A DNA stretch of 64,000 nt from Mytilisepta virgata (lineage: Eukaryota; Mollusca; Bivalvia; Mytilida; Mytilidae). The notes under the pieces are model-generated. The model was not told where the DNA came from and did not search any database. It saw only the letters and a program-made list of their open reading frames with translations. The stretch spans positions 65,642,314 to 65,706,313 of the forward strand of contig CM051521.1 of NCBI GenBank assembly GCA_028015205.1. The letters are read 5' to 3'. The position numbers and the translations under genes are program-made. Positions 12,344-24,931 of the stretch are shown one piece after another. Numbering within the stretch: position 1 is the first letter of the stretch; each line of letters begins with the position of its first letter.

Positions 12344-13650
12344 ACTAGTTGCTCACCTGAGCCTGTATCGCTCAGCTGGCTTCTATTAGCCTTCTGAAAA
12401 TGTATACGCTCTGTTCGCAGAGTTTGGATACAAGTTTGTTTTAATTGTTTTTATTTTTGATCGTTGTGCTTATTAATTCATCATTATATCCGGTTTTCCA
12501 ATATTTTGATCTCCAGCACTGTTGATGAGCTGCCAGTCAACGAAATGGCCATACACTGCATCAAATTTATTTCGGTATTTTGTGATACGTTTTATTGTAC
12601 CCACAAGGCTGTTAAAGAAACTTAAAAAGATCAAAGTGACCTTGACATTTGACCTTTAAAAAGGTGGATCATTTGCATCTCTCCTTCCGTATGCGATTCC
12701 TGCCAACATCAGTTACAATCTGCCCATTAGTTCCTGAGCAAATTACCAAAACATCCTTTCCAATATGATTTACATAGAAACTTTGAGCAGCCACAGCCGT
12801 CGGATGAGCCGATGAATCTGAGCCAAAAGTGGATCGTTTGTAGAGAATATTGCTGTCACCAATCCTGCAAAGTTTCAAAACATTTCTTAATGTAGTTTCT
12901 GAGAATATTTTTGAAAATTGGTCGATAAAATTCAAAGATGGCCTCTGGTGGCCATGTTGTTCATCCAATCGGAACCAAAGGGTAGATTGTTTGTAGAGGT
13001 CCTTCCATAAATCAATCCTACCATGTTTGGTTACAATCTGCCCATAAGTTCCTAAGCAAATGCAAAAAAGTCCCATATGATTTCCATGCAAACTTTGAGC
13101 AACCGCAGATATCGGATGAGCAGATGAATCTCAACCAATGTCGGACAGTTTGTAGACGGTATTGCTGTCATCAGTTTTGCAAAGTTTCAAAACGTTTCAT
13201 AACGTAGTTTCAGAGAAGATTTTTGAAAATTGCTCAATAAAATCAAGATGGCCTCTTGCGGCCATGTTGTTCATCTAACAGGAACCAATCATTTTGTAAA
13301 CTTTGAGCAGCCACAGCCGTTCGTCGAATGAGCGGAATAATCTGAACCAAAAGTAGATTGTTTGTAAAGGATATTGCTGTCACCAGTCCTGCAAAGTTTT
13401 AAAAACATTTCAAAATCTAGTTTCAGTGGAGATATTTGAAAATCTGCCAATAAAAATCAAAGATGGCCTCTGGCGGCCATGTTAATCCAACCGGAACCAA
13501 AAGGTTGATCGTTTGTAGAGGTCCTCCAATACATCATTCCTACCAAGTTTGGTTACAATCCGCCAAAAAGATACAGAGGAGAAGATCAAAATGTTAAAAG
13601 TTTACTGGCGACGGACGTAAAGTGATGACATATAGGCCAGGTGAGCTAAA
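12344..13650 (+). mobile_element. Family I element with tandem body
   Basis: The 5' end is 'gagcctgtatcgctcagctg' and the 3' end 'aagtgatgacatataggcca' + 'ggtgagctaaaaa'. Inside, a ~300 bp unit is repeated ('gatggcctctggcggccatg', 'ggatattgctgtcaccagtc', 'gtttgtagaggtcc'). A block near 12525-12560 resembles the insertion at 5995-6357. The 140-residue minus-strand frame at 12669-13091 lies entirely inside this repeat and is not a gene. Confidence 0.8.
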
Positions 13651-15131
13651 AAGGACACACATTAACACAGCATTATATCAGATTTGCTTGAGGTGTTTTT
13701 ATGGATCACCCGTTTGATTTTAGGGGACCAGAGATGGAATTTGAAAAAGCAGGTTTAAAAATAGAAATTTTGCCAAACAGTTCGTATTGAAAATGAACAA
13801 TTTGTTTAGTATAGAAGGTCAGTGTCAGATGAACATAAAAATTACCAAGAAACAATAACATAAATAACAAAAACAAATGATCAACTTAACGTTTCGGCTA
13901 ACTAGCCTACATAAAGATAAAATTTTCACCATTTTGCCTAACTAGTGTCCCATATAAAAATCAAACTGGTGTTTATTAACTTAACACAGGAAAATAATTT
14001 TAAGACAAAAAAACCTAAAATCTAACAGATGACAGTAAACTGTTAAATTTTAATATGAATTGTGATTTCTTACCTGTTAAGAGTAAGCAAAGGTTGAATG
14101 CCAATCGTTGATTCATAATAAATAACTTTATCTGTAATGAAAATGGGAAAAAAACAGTGCAGTATTTATTGACACACACCCTTATGTGTCCAAAATAAAT
14201 TTACACTTGCAGCAGTTATCGCTAAATGGCAAACAGTACCAATAATTCGACACTATAAGGACAACTTCTCAGTGTTGAACATCCTTTACCTAATTTCAAG
14301 ATTAAAAGACCTGCTTTTTGTGTAAAATTAAGTTCTGCTTCAATGAGACATTAAGCACTCAGCTGTTTGTATTTAAGGTCTTTTGTACCGAACTTACCGC
14401 ACTTATTTAATCTGAAAAAGTCAAAAACTCCCATTGTATTATTTTTTTTCAATGCATCATCAAACAATTGATATTAAGTGGATTTATTATGATTTCCGTC
14501 ACATATTTAAACAATCAAAAACTGATCAATTATCAGGAAAATATTTTGACCTATCGCGGAAATTTTAATGCATTTGTTTCTATTATAATTTAGTATATTT
14601 TTTTTACATCTTTCTAGGTCATACTCATAATACTAAAAATCCATGTTTGTAAACATTTTCCAATTGGAATTATCATTTATATTTTTTAAAAATTAATTCT
14701 TAAAAGACCCTTTTCTTCTTCTCTATATCGAACACCATTTTAGCATCGTGACCAAACATTACTTGGATGCAATCGTTCTTCCGTGGAAAAAATGATATAT
14801 AAACACTCTGATCAACTTAGGTGGGCATGTAGTGGGAATATCAGCAAAAGAATATCAAAGCGAATAGATAGTCGGAAAAATACCCAATGATAAACTAAAC
14901 ATACTTTAAAAAAGAACTCCCTCAAAAAAGAAGTGACCGGAAAGTGCATGTAAGCATTTTCTGCTCCTTTAAAGCACCCGTCATATGGTTAAGTACAGTG
15001 AGGTATCAATTTCAGGAATACCTGAAATCTAAATGAAGATATCTAGTCTATGTGACAGTAATTTCGCTCTGCTCTGTTGTATATATCACATGCATGACAG
15101 TAATGAATTAAAATGAAATGTATATGTTGTG
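13651..15131. other. AT-rich stretch without recognisable features
   Basis: I see no exon-like segment, RNA gene or clear repeat on either strand, apart from simple A/T runs. Confidence 0.5.
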
Positions 15132-15178
15132 TACAAGTTGCAACATGTACAAAAATATTGTACATGTTGCAACTTGTA
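15132..15178. repeat. Perfect 21 bp-arm hairpin
   Basis: The left arm at 15132-15152 (starts 'tacaagttgcaacatg') and the right arm at 15158-15178 are exact reverse complements around a 5 nt loop (aaata). Each arm contains the palindromes GTTGCAAC and ACATGT, so alternative cruciforms are possible. It may be a tiny foldback element or a small hairpin RNA; nothing in the sequence decides. Confidence 0.8.
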
Positions 15179-15397
15179 TGACACGAAAATAAAATTCTAC
15201 TGTATATGTTTCAAATGTACACCATATGCTGTAAAATTGGTCCCAACTTCTACAGATTTTTTTAGAAATGTTATAGATACAAAATTCTGATTTATCAAAC
15301 GTATGAAATGAATTTAATGAAAGAAAAAATCTGTGAATAGATCATACATGTATTTACAAAGAATAAACCAAAACCATTCTACTTATTACTACTATAG

Positions 15398-15536
15398 TAT
15401 TAAGAAATGGGTGTTTTCATAATGGCCCTGTTATATGTCCAAGGTCTGTAGTAATGGCCTGAGGATTGCTGTAATGGCCCGAGGCGATGCCGAGGACATA
15501 TAACAGGGCCATTATGAAAACATCCATTTCTTAATA
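15398..15536. mobile_element. 139 bp foldback element with 43 bp arms
   Basis: The arms at 15398-15440 and 15494-15536 are reverse complements with one mismatch (core 'cataatggccctgttatatg'). The spacer repeats 'taatggcc(t/c)gagg'. TA dinucleotides border both ends, as expected for TA-targeting MITEs, but the boundary is ambiguous. The short minus-strand frame over it is not a gene. Confidence 0.7.
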
Positions 15537-16780
15537 TTTTTATTAACCAGTCTGTATTTGCATTTATCCGAATAGCACAAATATAATGGTAAGTGGGCAA
15601 AACTTGTGAGAACAGTTTTAAAGATTAATTTCGGACAGATTTTTTCAAAAATATGTTTTAAAATGTTCTAGTTTGCTCTTCCTGAAATTTCCAAGTGGAG
15701 TATCGAAAAAAAGCAGCCATTTTGAAAAAGCCGTAATTAACCGGTTATTATGAACAAAAGTTCCTAATTTGTAACACCCATGTATATTCATATTAATGAC
15801 CACACATCCGATGTTTCTCTGATTTCACGTGCCCTAAATAAAAAAAATCTTACCTTCTTTCTTCTTCTTTTTAATAAGATTTTCTAAAGATGCCACTTAA
15901 ATCACGTCATAATGTTTTAGTACTCTCCTGCCCTTTCCAGAAAGCTTTGTACTGGTTTTTGCTTTTTTCCATCTTGTATGAGAATTGTTATATTTTCCTT
16001 TGTGAACAATGTATTGTTTGATAGTAGGAAGATTTCTTCCTAAAATTTGTCTTGGGTATCAACCATTTTGCAACCTTTATTCCTCCTATAATTTCATATA
16101 TTAACTAATCAGTTTTCAAACTGACTGGGTATTGATTTCTATTCAAAACTAATTATAGTTTATGCATGATTTCCTTTTGGACATTTCATTTATGAATCAG
16201 TCGTAGTGATGTAAGGCATTTCTAATAATTTGGGAAATTTTAATTAATTGTATTTTAAACATTCATAGACACAACAGTACATTCAATGGTGTTTCCTTAT
16301 TGTGAGTATGAATGTAAAACATGTAACATTTTAGTAAGGAATTATCTTTTTGTTTATTTATAGTTTAAATCAATAAATTTCAAAATATGAGTTACAACTA
16401 TATTTTATTCCATAGGGAATGCCCCCTGTATAGGTTCTGCTAAATTTCGCTGAAAATGTCAATTATAGCATGTTAGTTGATTTTTGGATGTGTGCTTTCT
16501 TTGGTAATGCAGATGCGTGAGTGTTAAAGACCATTTTTTAAGAGAAATTTAACTTTTGCACAATTATTGATTATTTTATTTCCTACACGGGCACAAAGCT
16601 ACATACACAACACAACCTAAACATCGCTCACACTAAATTTTCCGTGCTGATTACTAACCAAAGGATAAGTTTCGATCGAGCAGACAAAGTTGGACTTTGG
16701 ACTTTAGGTAAATGGTGTGCAAACCAGAAATGACGTTTTTGTGTTAGCCTTTGAACTTAAATTTTACCCGAAGTATAATT
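15537..16780. other. No recognised feature
   Basis: AT-rich sequence without an exon-like or repeat signature that I can name. Its 3' part may be the 5' untranslated region of the LINE remnant that follows. Confidence 0.4.
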
Positions 16781-16790
16781 AAAGTGTAAG

Positions 16791-17762
16791 AATGTCACTG
16801 AAAGACACGGCAGCGCTCCTCGCAGAAAGTCGGAAAATAGTCAATCAATCTAAAGAAGATGACTCTTATGTGCTTCTAAATATGATCCTCCAAGTCGTTA
16901 CGACAATGGATAATAGGATGCAAAAAAATAGAGAAAGGTGTTAATACAATTGATGAGCTTAAACCTATCATCACATCAATAGTAGCGAGAATAGGGGATT
17001 TGGAAAAAACAGTTCATGACATAAAATTTTAAAAATCTGAGAAGGAGAGTAATACATATATTGAGGGCATCAGCAATGTATTTTACATTAATAAAGAATA
17101 GAAGACAAAACTACAAAATCCTTCGTCGAAATTTAACCAACTAGAAAACGCAACAAAATCTGAAATCAGCAAACTTAGGGCAGAAAACGAAAAGATAGAA
17201 AAACTTGAATCAAACATCCTGGACCTCCAGTGTAGATCCATGAAAAACAATTAATTTTTTTTCTAGCTTAGCTTACAATAAAAATGAAAATTGTAAAGCA
17301 ACATTGAGAAACTTGATCTACGAGGAGCTGCAAATTGAACACCATATAGAATTTGGCAAGGTTCATAGATTTGGAAAAATTGGGTGGAATAGAGCCAAAC
17401 CAATTGTGGCTCGTTTTATTTATCGACGCGACCTCGAATCCGTTCTCCAAAACTCATTCCGCATAAAGGGAAAGCCATTTGGTATTAATGAACAATTCCC
17501 AGCAGCTCGCCGTAGGAAACTCTACCCTGTTATGAAACAGGCGAAGCGAGAAGGAAATCGGGTGTCATTGGAACGGGACAAACTATTCATTGACGGAGAA
17601 CAATTCGTAATCGCAGAACAAATTACTATAAATGATCAACACAGAGCGCACCCGAATGGAGGGTTCAGAGACATAATGATGACCCCAGCAAATACTAACG
17701 ATCGACCTTATAAACGACAAAGATCTGGGTCAAGCCCAAGTAGTGAATCAACTCACCTATAG
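16791..17762 (+). pseudogene. LINE ORF1 remnant (L1-type RNA-binding protein)
   Basis: An ATG at 16791 starts 'MSLKDTAALLAESRK', then the frame breaks repeatedly. A coiled-coil-like stretch follows ('FNQLENATKSEISKLRAENE'), then 'LDLQCRSMKNN' and, in the longest open part (17304-17762), 'FGKVHRFGKIG', 'RAKPIVARF', 'GINEQFPAARRRKLYPVMK' and 'RDKLFIDGEQF'. This order (coiled coil, RRM-like core, C-terminal domain ending in 'LYP..K.AK') is that of ORF1p in L1-clade-like retrotransposons, which binds element RNA. At least three stops or frameshifts make it non-functional. ORF2 remains follow directly. Confidence 0.75.
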
Positions 17763-19325
17763 GAATGCCAAAATTATCGTAAGCTCAAAAGAAAATTTAA
17801 GATCAATAGATCAGAACAAATCCGTCAAATTATGAAATCTTGGGAGAAACAATATAAAAAAGACTTTAGATAAAGCAATTATTGCACATAGAAAGAAAAT
17901 GGCTAAAAAAATAAACAAAGTGAGATCCAATAACTCAAAACAGTATTGGAAATTACTGCACAGCAGAAAAAAAGAGACCAACCCGACATCCCTATTACCA
18001 AATTGTTTGATTTTTTCAAAAACTTGAACGCCGCTCCGATGATAAAGAAAACACAAATATTCCAACTCTAAATCCGAATGATATTGATAGGCTTAATGAA
18101 AATTTAAATACGAGAATTTCAAAAGACGAAATTCTTTAGGGCATAAAAACTACAGGCTCTAAAGAGCCTGTGTCGCTCACCTGTATCTAATGTAATTTTG
18201 GAAATTATGTAAAATTATAATGACTGAGACCAAGATTGGTTTAATTTGACACAGTATTTAAAATTAAAAACAGGTCATCTTAGTGTAGTCTTACAATAGC
18301 TACTGAAGACATCTTATCATTATTATTTTTGAATATGTGGTCAAGTTGTGACCATTCAGAATTTTTTTTACAATTTTCGGACAGACTTCTAAACATCTTG
18401 GATGATGGATCGGCAACAAAGTAACAACACTTGGTCAGCACCTCATAAGGAACATTCATGCTATGTTTTGTTACATTTCATTCGGTGGTTCTCTAAAAGA
18501 AGTCATTTGTATGCATTTCCCGTACGGTCCAATGTTAAACTTAGTCCCCCGCTGGTGGCCATCTTGGATGATGGATCGGCTACAAAGTAACAACACTTGG
18601 TCAGCACCTCATAAGGAACATTCATGCCAGATTTAGTTTCATTCCATTCAGTGGTTCTCTAAAAGAAGTCATTTGTATGCATTTCCCATAGGGTTCTATG
18701 TTAAACTAAGTCCCCCGCTGGCGGCCATCTTGGATGATGGATCGGCTACAAAGTAACAACACTTGGTCAGCACCTCATAAGGAACATTCATGCCAGATTT
18801 AGTTTCATTCCATTCAGTGGTTCTCTAAAAGAAGTCATTTGTATGCATTTCCCCTAGGGTCCTATGTTAAACTAAGTTCCCCGCTGGCGGCCATCTTGGA
18901 TGATGGATCGGCTACAACGTAACAACACTTGGTCAGCACCTCATAAGGAACATTCATGCCATGTTTGGTTTCATTCCATTCAGTTGTTCTCTAGAAGAAG
19001 TTCAAAATGTAAAATGTTAACGACGACGCCGGACGACGACGGTCGACGCCGGACGACGACGGTCGACGCCGGACGACGGACGCCTAGTGATGAGAAAAGC
19101 TCACTTGGCCCTTCGGGCCAGGTGAGCTAAAAACTTGAAAAATGATAAAGCATTTCGGGATGATCGTATAATAAATGAATATATCAAGTCAACAGCTGGT
19201 TTATTTATTGAACTATACGTTATATATTTCGCACTGGTATTATTCCTGACAGTTGGGTAATTGGTTACATTAAGCCTGTTTATAAAAATAAATCAAATTT
19301 TAATGTTTAAGGTTTGTTATGTAAT
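17763..19325 (+). pseudogene. LINE ORF2 remnant, split by a family I element
   Basis: From 17763 to 18149 the segment between endonuclease and reverse transcriptase can be read with frameshifts ('INKVRSNNSKQYWKLLHS', 'NLNTRISKDEIL'). It stops in 'GGCATAAAA', and after the inserted element resumes at 19129 as 'LKNDKAFRDDRIINEYIKS' and, in another frame, 'IPDSWVIGYIKPVYKNKS', the first conserved blocks of the RT domain. The catalytic YxDD region is absent; the element decays after about 19325. Confidence 0.75.
18150..19133 (+). mobile_element. Family I element inserted in LINE ORF2 (borders defined)
   Basis: It starts 'ctacaggctctaaagagcct' + 'gtgtcgctcacctg' and ends with the hairpin AGCTCACTTGGCCC / GGGCCAGGTGAGCT (19098-19128, 3 nt loop) followed by AAAAA. 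The body holds about four units of ~165 bp ('tcagcacctcataaggaaca', 'ggcggccatcttggatgatg'). A GAC/GCC-rich stretch (19022-19083) precedes the hairpin. Flanking LINE sequence rejoins across an A-run with no clear target duplication. Confidence 0.85.
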
Positions 19326-19449
19326 TTATAAAGTTAATGTTAATTCTGGGCTTGCTATTTGCTGTTGTTTATATTTATATACGGCAGCCCTGCAAAATTG
19401 TTTAAGCCGTGGCCGTTCAATGTACATTCGCCAATATATAAAACTGAAA

Positions 19450-19655
19450 TAAATATTTAACTGTAAATTGCTAGTATGGTTTTTTGCCAATGAATCTATG
19501 ATAAATCGGAATACTTGAAATGATTCTGTGAAAGTTTCAACGAAATACATTCACTCGTGTAAGAGTAGCTTCAGTAAATAGGTGCGGACGGAAAGGCGGA
19601 TGGACGAACGGAATCCTCCCTCACTATATACCCCCACTTCACTAAGCTGAGGATA
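19450..19655 (+). repeat. Hairpin-ended repeat tail, diverged family II-like
   Basis: 'gtgcggacggaaaggcggat' is followed by 'ctatatacccccacttcac' and 'gaggatataaaaatt', the same layout as the family II ends at 133 and 50838 but with a decayed hairpin. Confidence 0.5.
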
Positions 19656-22600
19656 TAAAAATTACAAGAAGAACTCGTACCAGTTACTCGAAATACTTGA
19701 GATGTAATATGCAAACACAGTTATATGACCTCCTAAAACCAAACTGTCCTTGCTTAACTTGTTTGTATGAACTATAGTGGTTAAACTTGCGTTTTTTGCC
19801 ATACTTGGGTTTAATGATTTGTTAGTAAGGAAGTGCCTATTTATTTTGAATTAAGTAAAGTTCGGCTTAAACAAACACACAAATATTGCATATACAAAGA
19901 CATTTACTTCCTCTAATGAAATTTTAAGATTTGTGGCTATAATAATGTTCAAATTTCTGAGGCAATTCTTTTATGTTATATTTAAGTCCAAGAGAGTTAT
20001 ATGTATTTACTATCTAATAAAGTGTATTGTTCTGTTTTATTGAGTCAAATTTTAGTATTGTATATTTTTCACTATTAAAATTGACCATTGAATAAATGAA
20101 TAATATCAGCTTTTGTGACATAAATAAGCTCTTAAATTACATCTAGATGCAGAAATCAAATATAATTTGTTCATTATGAGAATTTTAATAAATAATTCAA
20201 TTCAGCAAGTAATTATTCACTAATTTCATATAAATTGTGAACCTAAGATGCTTATTTGTATTTTCAAATAGTTAAAAATATGACATAAAAAGTCAAATTC
20301 CATCTCTAAAATTGCAAAATTTTCATTTATATTTAAAGAGATTCAACACTTGAAGACATAATTATTTAGTATTATTAGTAAAATTGAGGTAATCTTCTTG
20401 TTGTTATTTGATTTAATAGGCGACCTACCAGTATCAGGTAATTGCGCCCTGGTAACTATAATGAAGGGTGTGCACCCTAGTATGTTAAATATGATTGTAT
20501 AATTTACGCATAATTGAATGGTATGAGTTAGTGAGTTGATGGTTGTTAGAAAGAAAAATTCAAAAATCCAAAGTTTAACTAAACTTTACCACTTTTATAT
20601 AAAGAATACTGATTTTAAAAAAATATATGCAGATATAGAAAAGTTTACGGAGATGAAATTATAGACTAACAAAAGATATAAAAAGGTATATCGATGTACT
20701 GTGTTGTAAATTGACCATTATTATATAACTGCACCTCCCGTTACAATTGTGTATTGATGTTTGTTAATACATATTTAATTTTATAATTATTTATATATTA
20801 TAATTTTGAAATCTTGAAATCTTAATTATGACCCTTAGACAATGTATTCTGAATAGATACATGTTGTAAGTGTATTTATAGGTGTATTACAACTCAAATT
20901 AAATTTATAAAATATGGTTTAGGAAATATAACGAATTTAACCATATTCCGAATAAGTTCTGTCCATTTCCCCACCGTAAATTTGAATTCATTCCTTATAT
21001 CCTAGATTTACTGTAGTTTCTGAGCGGAATAAGTGGGGATTGGCGCCTTTTCCATATTTCCCTCAGACAATATATATAGTACTTACCATTGGGATCAGGA
21101 TATAAGTTTGACTGTTGTTCATGGGAGGTTAATACCCTAAAGATCCTTGTGTGTGGATATGAAGACAGACCTTGTAGACTAACCTTGTAGACAACGGACT
21201 ACTAGATGGGACGTCTCCCAACCTGTCGTAAAAAGTGATTCCCATAATAAGGAAATTATATTTATGCAATCTATTACAATACCTCCCCTGCACACATGCC
21301 TAGTGTTGCCAAAATACTACTTTACTCACTGGTATATATATATGATTCACCCAGGCCGACCAAAGGTTTTTGATGGTTTGCATGGGTAAATCATCCCTAC
21401 CTAACCGGGAAAATTGTATAAAATAGATAAAAAGGAGATAATACCAGTAATTCTCTTCAATTAACAAATAAAGATAGATGTCAAGCCGACAAATACTAGT
21501 GTTTTGTTTTGGCATGTATGAAAGGCAGGATTGAGTCCACAAGTATAGTCGGGACTTGTAGTGTTTATTGTCTTTATTGCATAGCCTGATACTACCAATT
21601 GTTATTTATGTGATAATATATTGATAAATATATTATTAAACATGAAATTATAATGTTAAAATGTTATTTCTTGATTAAAATCTAGTAAGAGTACAGGACA
21701 TACCCGCGCATAAAGCGCTATTTGTATTACTACAAACATAAGTACACCTGTGCTCCCTATGCTCATATTTGCTTTCCGTGTTGTGTGGTATAAGACGTAA
21801 TTACCAATAGTAGTAACTCAAGTCAGATGTGTTGATTGAACAGTTTTTTTAGTGTAAAATAACTATAAACTGTATTAAACTGTGATAGATACTGTGTTAT
21901 GTTTGCTATGTACTGTACATTAAGGTGTTTTACAAACGAGTATATTTACACATAGTGTTGTATTTATCAAAATAATAGTAATGGTCTTGAAATACTCTGA
22001 AAAATAATGGAATATTTGAAATTCAGCAGCGAGCGAGGCAATCCTCATTCACCATAGTTTTGAAAGTATTTTGGTTGGGTTTTGTACTAATAGGAGGGTG
22101 CGGTCATATATGGTTGAAATTATACTTGTGTTTATGGAATATTGTTTTATCGTAGAATTTTTATATATATGAGTATATATAAAGCAAAGTTTAATGGAAC
22201 ATATTTTGTTTAATTCAACAGTAAGCGAGGCAATCCTTATCCACAGTTGACTTAATATTAAATAGGCATCAATGTGAAAAAAATTTTTTTTTGTTTTTGC
22301 GGGATCTGGTTTGGTAAGTATATAAAACCACTCTAACATATATATGATCCCATATATACATTCATGAAAAAATCTAAAATCTTTCACCAGTAGAAGTCAA
22401 GTGCAGATATATCTGTACTATTTATTTTTGTGAGACCTGGTTACAGTAACCATTCTTGTACAAATACGATCTCTTTTTACTAACGTAAAAGAAGAATTAA
22501 AAAATAAATAAATAAAATTGTTGAATGAAAAAGCAACAACTGTCATGTTACATACTTTTTTTGTCATGTATAATGTTATAAGGTGTAAGAGTGGATCTAG

Positions 22601-23500
22601 ATATGTCTTTGTGATAAATATACAAAATCCACAATAGGCTGTGAACATTGTGGATTGCCAGATTTTTTAGAGGTCAAAATCATCTGATGTAATATTAAGA
22701 CACTTTAGGGTGCTATAAATGACAGAAAACCGAATGACCCATTACCTTCATGGTTTTCCATACTACAAACTAAGCCTTGCCTTAATAGATGAGTATCATC
22801 CATGTTTCTAACTCTATCAAAATACTTCATGAGATAACAAGGTATACGTTCATGAAGTCATAACGACAAATAACCTGTAAAAAATAGAGCTATATGGCAC
22901 CGGATTAGCGTAAAAAATAAATAATTATGCCTAGCCTAAATTAATTATGGCTAGTCCAAGGATTCTAAATTGAAACTAGAACTGTGAGGGGACCTCACTA
23001 ACTGTACCCCCTGTTGTTAATTTACAAAAAAAAACTGATATCAAATCTGTGTTATAAATTTTGAAGTCCGAATTAACAAAGCTATGAGGAGCTAATTCAT
23101 CAATGAAATCCTTATTATGTGCATATCTAATAAAAGACTAAATTATTGGACCAGAACAGAATTTCTAAGTCCAAAACGGTATAAAATTATGGGAAAAAGT
23201 ATTGGACCAGGACATACTTCGCTTGAGCACATATACGTACTAGGATCTAACAGTATGCAAAGTTTCATTAACCTCTGATAAGGCATGTTTGAGAAACTGC
23301 GGGACAAAAAAATTCTCCAGACAGACAGACGGATATGCTGATTCCAACATATCCCCCCCCAAACTATAATAATTTAGCCTAGCCTAAATTTTGAATTATG
23401 CCTAAACTTAATTAAGCTTAGTCTGAATTGGTATTATGCATATGCTTAACTATCTTAGACCAATCATTTGTTTTGTAACAAAAGGTTGCGGATCCAGACA
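19656..23500. other. AT-rich region, no gene seen
   Basis: No exon-like stretch or RNA gene is convincing on either strand. 22900-23460 holds repeated motifs ('tagcctagcctaaatt', 'gccta(a)act(t)aat') and a 'cagacagacagacgg' tract next to an 8-base C run, suggesting decayed repeat ends. Reading frames of 60-112 codons here have no recognisable domain. Confidence 0.5.
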
Positions 23501-23507
23501 AATAATC

Positions 23508-24066
23508 CTGCTGTCCGTGTATCGAGACGACGGTTTCATTATTTTCAATGGTAATAAAGATGAATTTCGCCAATTTTTTTAAATAGCGAATACTGTGTAT
23601 TCATTACTAAAGTTTACATACGAAATTTCATACCATAGCTTGGAATTCTTAGATGTAATTGTATTTAAAGCATATAGGCTTCAAGATACACATGCTTTAG
23701 ACTTAAAGTTATATAGAAAACCTACGGAAAACTTTCAGTACTTACGTAGATCATCAGCACACTCCTCTTCCGTGTTTATATTGGGAGAAATAACTAGATT
23801 TATTAGGCTTACCAACATTAAGGAGGACCTCAAACCTCAAGTTGAAATATTTATTATGAATCTTAATCAAAAGGGGCTATAAACGATCCGAAAGTGAACC
23901 TTTAATACATGAAAAACTTACATTTTCAAGAGAAATAACAATTTAATATATTACGAAAAACTAATCCAACATAAACATCCCACTTGTATTTACAACAAAA
24001 TATAACCTGACTTTTCGGCAACTAATTTGGAGAAACATTGGTATGCAGATGATATCCAAAATGATG
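23508..24066 (+). pseudogene. Penelope-like reverse transcriptase remnant
   Basis: 'YRDDGFIIF' (about 23519-23545) matches the catalytic YxDD block of reverse transcriptases. The longest open part (23595-23882) then has 'LEFLDVIVFK', 'LYRKPTENFQYL' and 'SSAH', the 'FLDV...Y.KPT...YL..S.H' signature found downstream of the RT core in Penelope-like elements. 'PLIHEKLTFSR' and 'YNL' blocks follow in other frames. A stop separates the YRDD block from the rest, so it is dead. A SINE abuts its 3' side. A related fragment lies at 35270-35646. Confidence 0.7.
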
Positions 24067-24070
24067 AAGA

Positions 24071-24415
24071 TGGGTGGATGAATTATTGTTTAACGTCTAG
24101 TGGCAACCAGGTGCATATCAGGACAAGAACATGTTAATATGATAATGAATATGATCCTTGTTTTGTACTAGACCAATACGCTGAGCCGGATTTTAAAAGT
24201 GCTAGCTCACGAGGTAACTGTCCCCAAGACATATCACCCCACTCGGACACATTACACCGACTCAGAGCCGACCAGTCGATTATTGCTCTTACTCCTAGAT
24301 GCCACGTGTTTGGTGGAGAAGCAGCGAATACCAATTTTAATGTCTTTGGTTTGACCCGGTCGGGGATCGAACCAGCGACCTTCGAGGCGAACACGCTACC
24401 ACGAGACTACCAAGG
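24071..24415 (-). mobile_element. Full-length tRNA-derived SINE
   Basis: On the minus strand the head has an A-box 'tggtagcgtgttcgcc' preceded by 'ccgccttggtagtctcg', and a B-box 'ggttcgatcccc'. The body matches the truncated copies at 8757-9020, with 'gtggggtgatatgtcttggg' and 'gttcttgtcctgatatgcac'. The tail is 'gacgttaaacaataattcat'. The ~345 bp length and internal Pol III promoter are typical of SINEs. A small minus frame at 24134-24394 is a shadow. Confidence 0.85.
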
Positions 24416-24539
24416 CGGTAAAATGGGGTCAAAACTCTAATTTAGCATGCAAATTAAAATGACCACATTATAAGGAACATGTGTACTAAGTTGATGTGAC
24501 TACAACTTCACCAAACTACCTTCACCAAAAACTTTAATC

Positions 24540-24613
24540 TGATTCCGGACGACCCCGTACGGAAGGACTGAAAAACATAATGCCCCTCTACTATCGCAGG
24601 CAGGGCATAAAAA
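24540..24613 (+). repeat. Family II-like 3' end
   Basis: 'cggacgaccccgtacggaag' is followed by 'aatgcccctctactatcgca' and 'gcagggcataaaaa'. This is a hairpin terminus like that at 50805-50838, here without a tandem body. Confidence 0.5.
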
Positions 24614-24675
24614 GTTTCAAAAATTACGGTCTGTTCTTTTTTTGTCCTTTATATACCTAAAATGGTAACAGATAG

Positions 24676-24741
24676 TGGAAACTGGATTCGAACCCGTGAC
24701 CTTCCGCACTTGAGGCAAACACGCTACCAGGCGGTAAAATG
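24676..24741 (-). repeat. tRNA-like SINE head fragment
   Basis: The minus strand reads 'ttttaccgcctggtagcgtg' and, 30 nt on, the B-box 'gggttcgaatcc'. The start is shared with the SINE at 24071-24415, but no SINE body follows. It is too short and unpaired to be a tRNA gene. Confidence 0.6.
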
Positions 24742-24931
24742 ATTAAAGAGAGCAACAGTATCGTTAATAGATCTCCTATTATTGCATATAAAAGACATAA
24801 AAAATATAAAAGATTATCTCGCATCAGCTACACTTAAATATATTATCTATATAAAAGTCAAATTCTTTTTAACGAAATAAATGCAAGACACTTTTTAATG
24901 AAGACCAACGGTGTCGTACCCCATTCCACTT

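Noticed and set aside
12669..13091. 140-codon minus-strand reading frame
   Set aside because: It lies wholly inside the tandem body of a family I element, repeats within itself at DNA level, and has no splice or domain support.
21080..21260. Possible small nuclear RNA (contains 'tacttacc' as in U1)
   Set aside because: The motif is 8 bases only; the rest shows no U1 stem-loops or Sm site.
24676..24741. tRNA gene
   Set aside because: A and B boxes are present but the acceptor stem does not pair, and its start is shared with the SINE at 24071-24415.
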